Shown: one piece after another, positions 60,661-61,164 of the stretch | Layout of the letters: each line of letters opens with the position of its first letter | Numbering within the stretch: position 1 is the first letter of the stretch | DNA from: Archangium sp. | GTDB taxonomy: Bacteria; Myxococcota; Myxococcia; Myxococcales; Myxococcaceae | Reading direction: 5' to 3' | DNA: 61,164 nt | Assembly: GCA_016792935.1 (NCBI GenBank) | Contig: JAEUJS010000556.1 | Location: 1 to 61,164 of the forward strand | Notes under the pieces: model-generated | Seen by the model: only the letters and a program-made list of their open reading frames with translations | What the model was told of the DNA's origin: nothing | Database searches by the model: none | Translations under genes and position numbers: made by a program

Positions 60661-61164
60661 ATGACGCCAGCTTGCGACGGCTGCTCCGAGAGAAGGGCCT
60701 TCGACGTCACGGTGCTCGATCTCGCTGCGACGCCGCTCTCCACACTCTCGAAGCATCCCACGCTGCGTGGAGGGTTGTTGGCGCTGAAGGCGGCTGCGAC
60801 GCCTGATGAGCGACTGCGCGAAGTGCTGGTGAAACTGTTCGAAGCACTCCGGGACGACCCGTCGACGCGGGAGTTCTTTCTCAAGTACCTTCTGGTCGTC
60901 AGCAATCGAAAGGCGCAGAAGCTGATCAAGCAAGTCGAAGCGGAACAGGAAGGAGAAGGTCAGATGCAGTCAATCGCAGAGTTTCTCGACGCGCGTGGGT
61001 TTCGCCGGGGCAAGCGGAAGGGCCACGCAGAAGGTCGCGCAGAAGGTCGGGCAGAAGGTCGGGCAGAAGGTCGGGCAGAGACTCAGCGCGAGTCGCTGAA
61101 GAAGCTTCTCGGAGCACGCTTCAAACCCATCGCTCCCGCGGCGCTTCGTCGCATCGACAAAGCC
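60661..61164 (+). pseudogene. Rpn/DUF4351-type transposase-nuclease, N-terminally truncated and cut by the window end
   Basis: From ATG 60661 the frame reads a helical stretch (VLDLAATPLSTLSKHPTLRG; DERLREVLVKLFEALRDD; FFLKYLLVVSNRKAQKLIKQVE). Then comes QSIAEFLDARGFRRGKRKGH, four AEGR repeats and LLGARFKPIAPAALRRID. This is the typical C-terminal half of Rpn-family recombination-promoting nucleases with a DUF4351 end. The N-terminal nuclease domain (DP.FK..F, D..G) is absent; upstream is a dispersed element and, in this frame, a stop. I take it as a 5'-deleted copy, though the short form could be translated. It runs past the right edge. Confidence 0.6.
61027..61074 (+). repeat. 12-bp tandem repeat GCAGAAGGTCGG (AEGR)4
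   Basis: Four units, nearly identical in DNA sequence, followed by a partial unit. This is the usual low-complexity hinge of Rpn/DUF4351 proteins and its unit number often varies. Confidence 0.85.

Noticed and set aside
61027..61074. 12-bp tandem repeat considered as an iteron or origin
   Set aside because: It is in frame within an Rpn/DUF4351-type gene and encodes its usual AEGR hinge.

Overview
The window is a GC-rich chromosomal segment, roughly two thirds G+C, with tight packing, GTGA/ATGA start-stop overlaps and many GTG starts. The gene content points to Myxococcota (Myxococcales-like, 'deltaproteobacterial'). There are two Hanks-type Ser/Thr kinases with a C-terminal membrane anchor, a DUF2378 (TIGR02265) protein and a repeat-companion TIGR02996 domain. 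There are also DUF4215 and other Cys-rich surface lipoproteins, DAG/DGG-rich linkers followed by MYXO-CTERM-like tails, and many lipoproteins with vWA, thrombospondin-3 or PQQ-propeller-like architectures. No rRNA, tRNA or CRISPR array was seen. All assignments are by eye from protein motifs; no database search was run.

Layout. 1-5.4 kb: a remnant of a group II intron maturase at the left edge, ureidoglycolate lyase coupled to a SecD-P1-like lipoprotein, pterin-4a-carbinolamine dehydratase, a double-hotdog thioesterase, a chemoreceptor without a periplasmic sensor, and a DUF2007 protein. 5.4-7.9 kb (minus): a membrane-anchored Ser/Thr kinase translationally coupled to two small membrane proteins. 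8.2-14.5 kb: a large lipoprotein, purE-purK, and two tandem paralogous membrane proteins that end in GspG-like pseudopilin domains. 14.5-18 kb: a knottin-like Cys-rich lipoprotein, a TIGR02996 protein and a metallo-beta-lactamase-fold hydrolase. 18-24 kb: an XRE-cupin regulator divergent from an SDR and a divergent QueA paralogue, then a second kinase and an amidase. 24-31.8 kb: HAD and alkaline-phosphatase-superfamily proteins, a LysR/peroxiredoxin-like divergent pair, a secreted S16 (Lon)-like protein and a metzincin lipoprotein. 32-43.6 kb: surface proteins, including a 752-residue Cys/Asp repeat lipoprotein, a beta-barrel with carboxypeptidase-regulatory-like repeats, a 1691-residue apparent head-to-tail fusion of two MYXO-CTERM proteins, and a DUF4215 lipoprotein. 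44-50 kb: an ECF sigma/FecR-type anti-sigma pair with an outer-membrane barrel and a vWA lipoprotein, all on the minus strand, followed by an EF-hand/CHAP-like protein and a thioredoxin-like lipoprotein. 51.6-61.2 kb: a DTW-domain protein whose start codon overlaps that of a divergent gene, a PilZ protein, a macro-like/TIR-like fusion, a second vWA lipoprotein, an AraC regulator, a barrel, a 781-residue coiled-coil protein, a lipoprotein and a truncated Rpn/DUF4351 gene at the right edge.

The strongest non-gene signals are repeats. Two related ~240-bp fold-back elements (about 44171-44407 and 51404-51646) each fill a gap between convergent genes. Three families of short dispersed elements also occur: a CCCTCTCCC-CGA-GGGAGAGGG palindrome, a GGGGCGACGGCGTTGGG element and a CCCAGCTGAG element. 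Several copies lie inside or at the ends of coding regions, where they supply internal peptides or stop codons.
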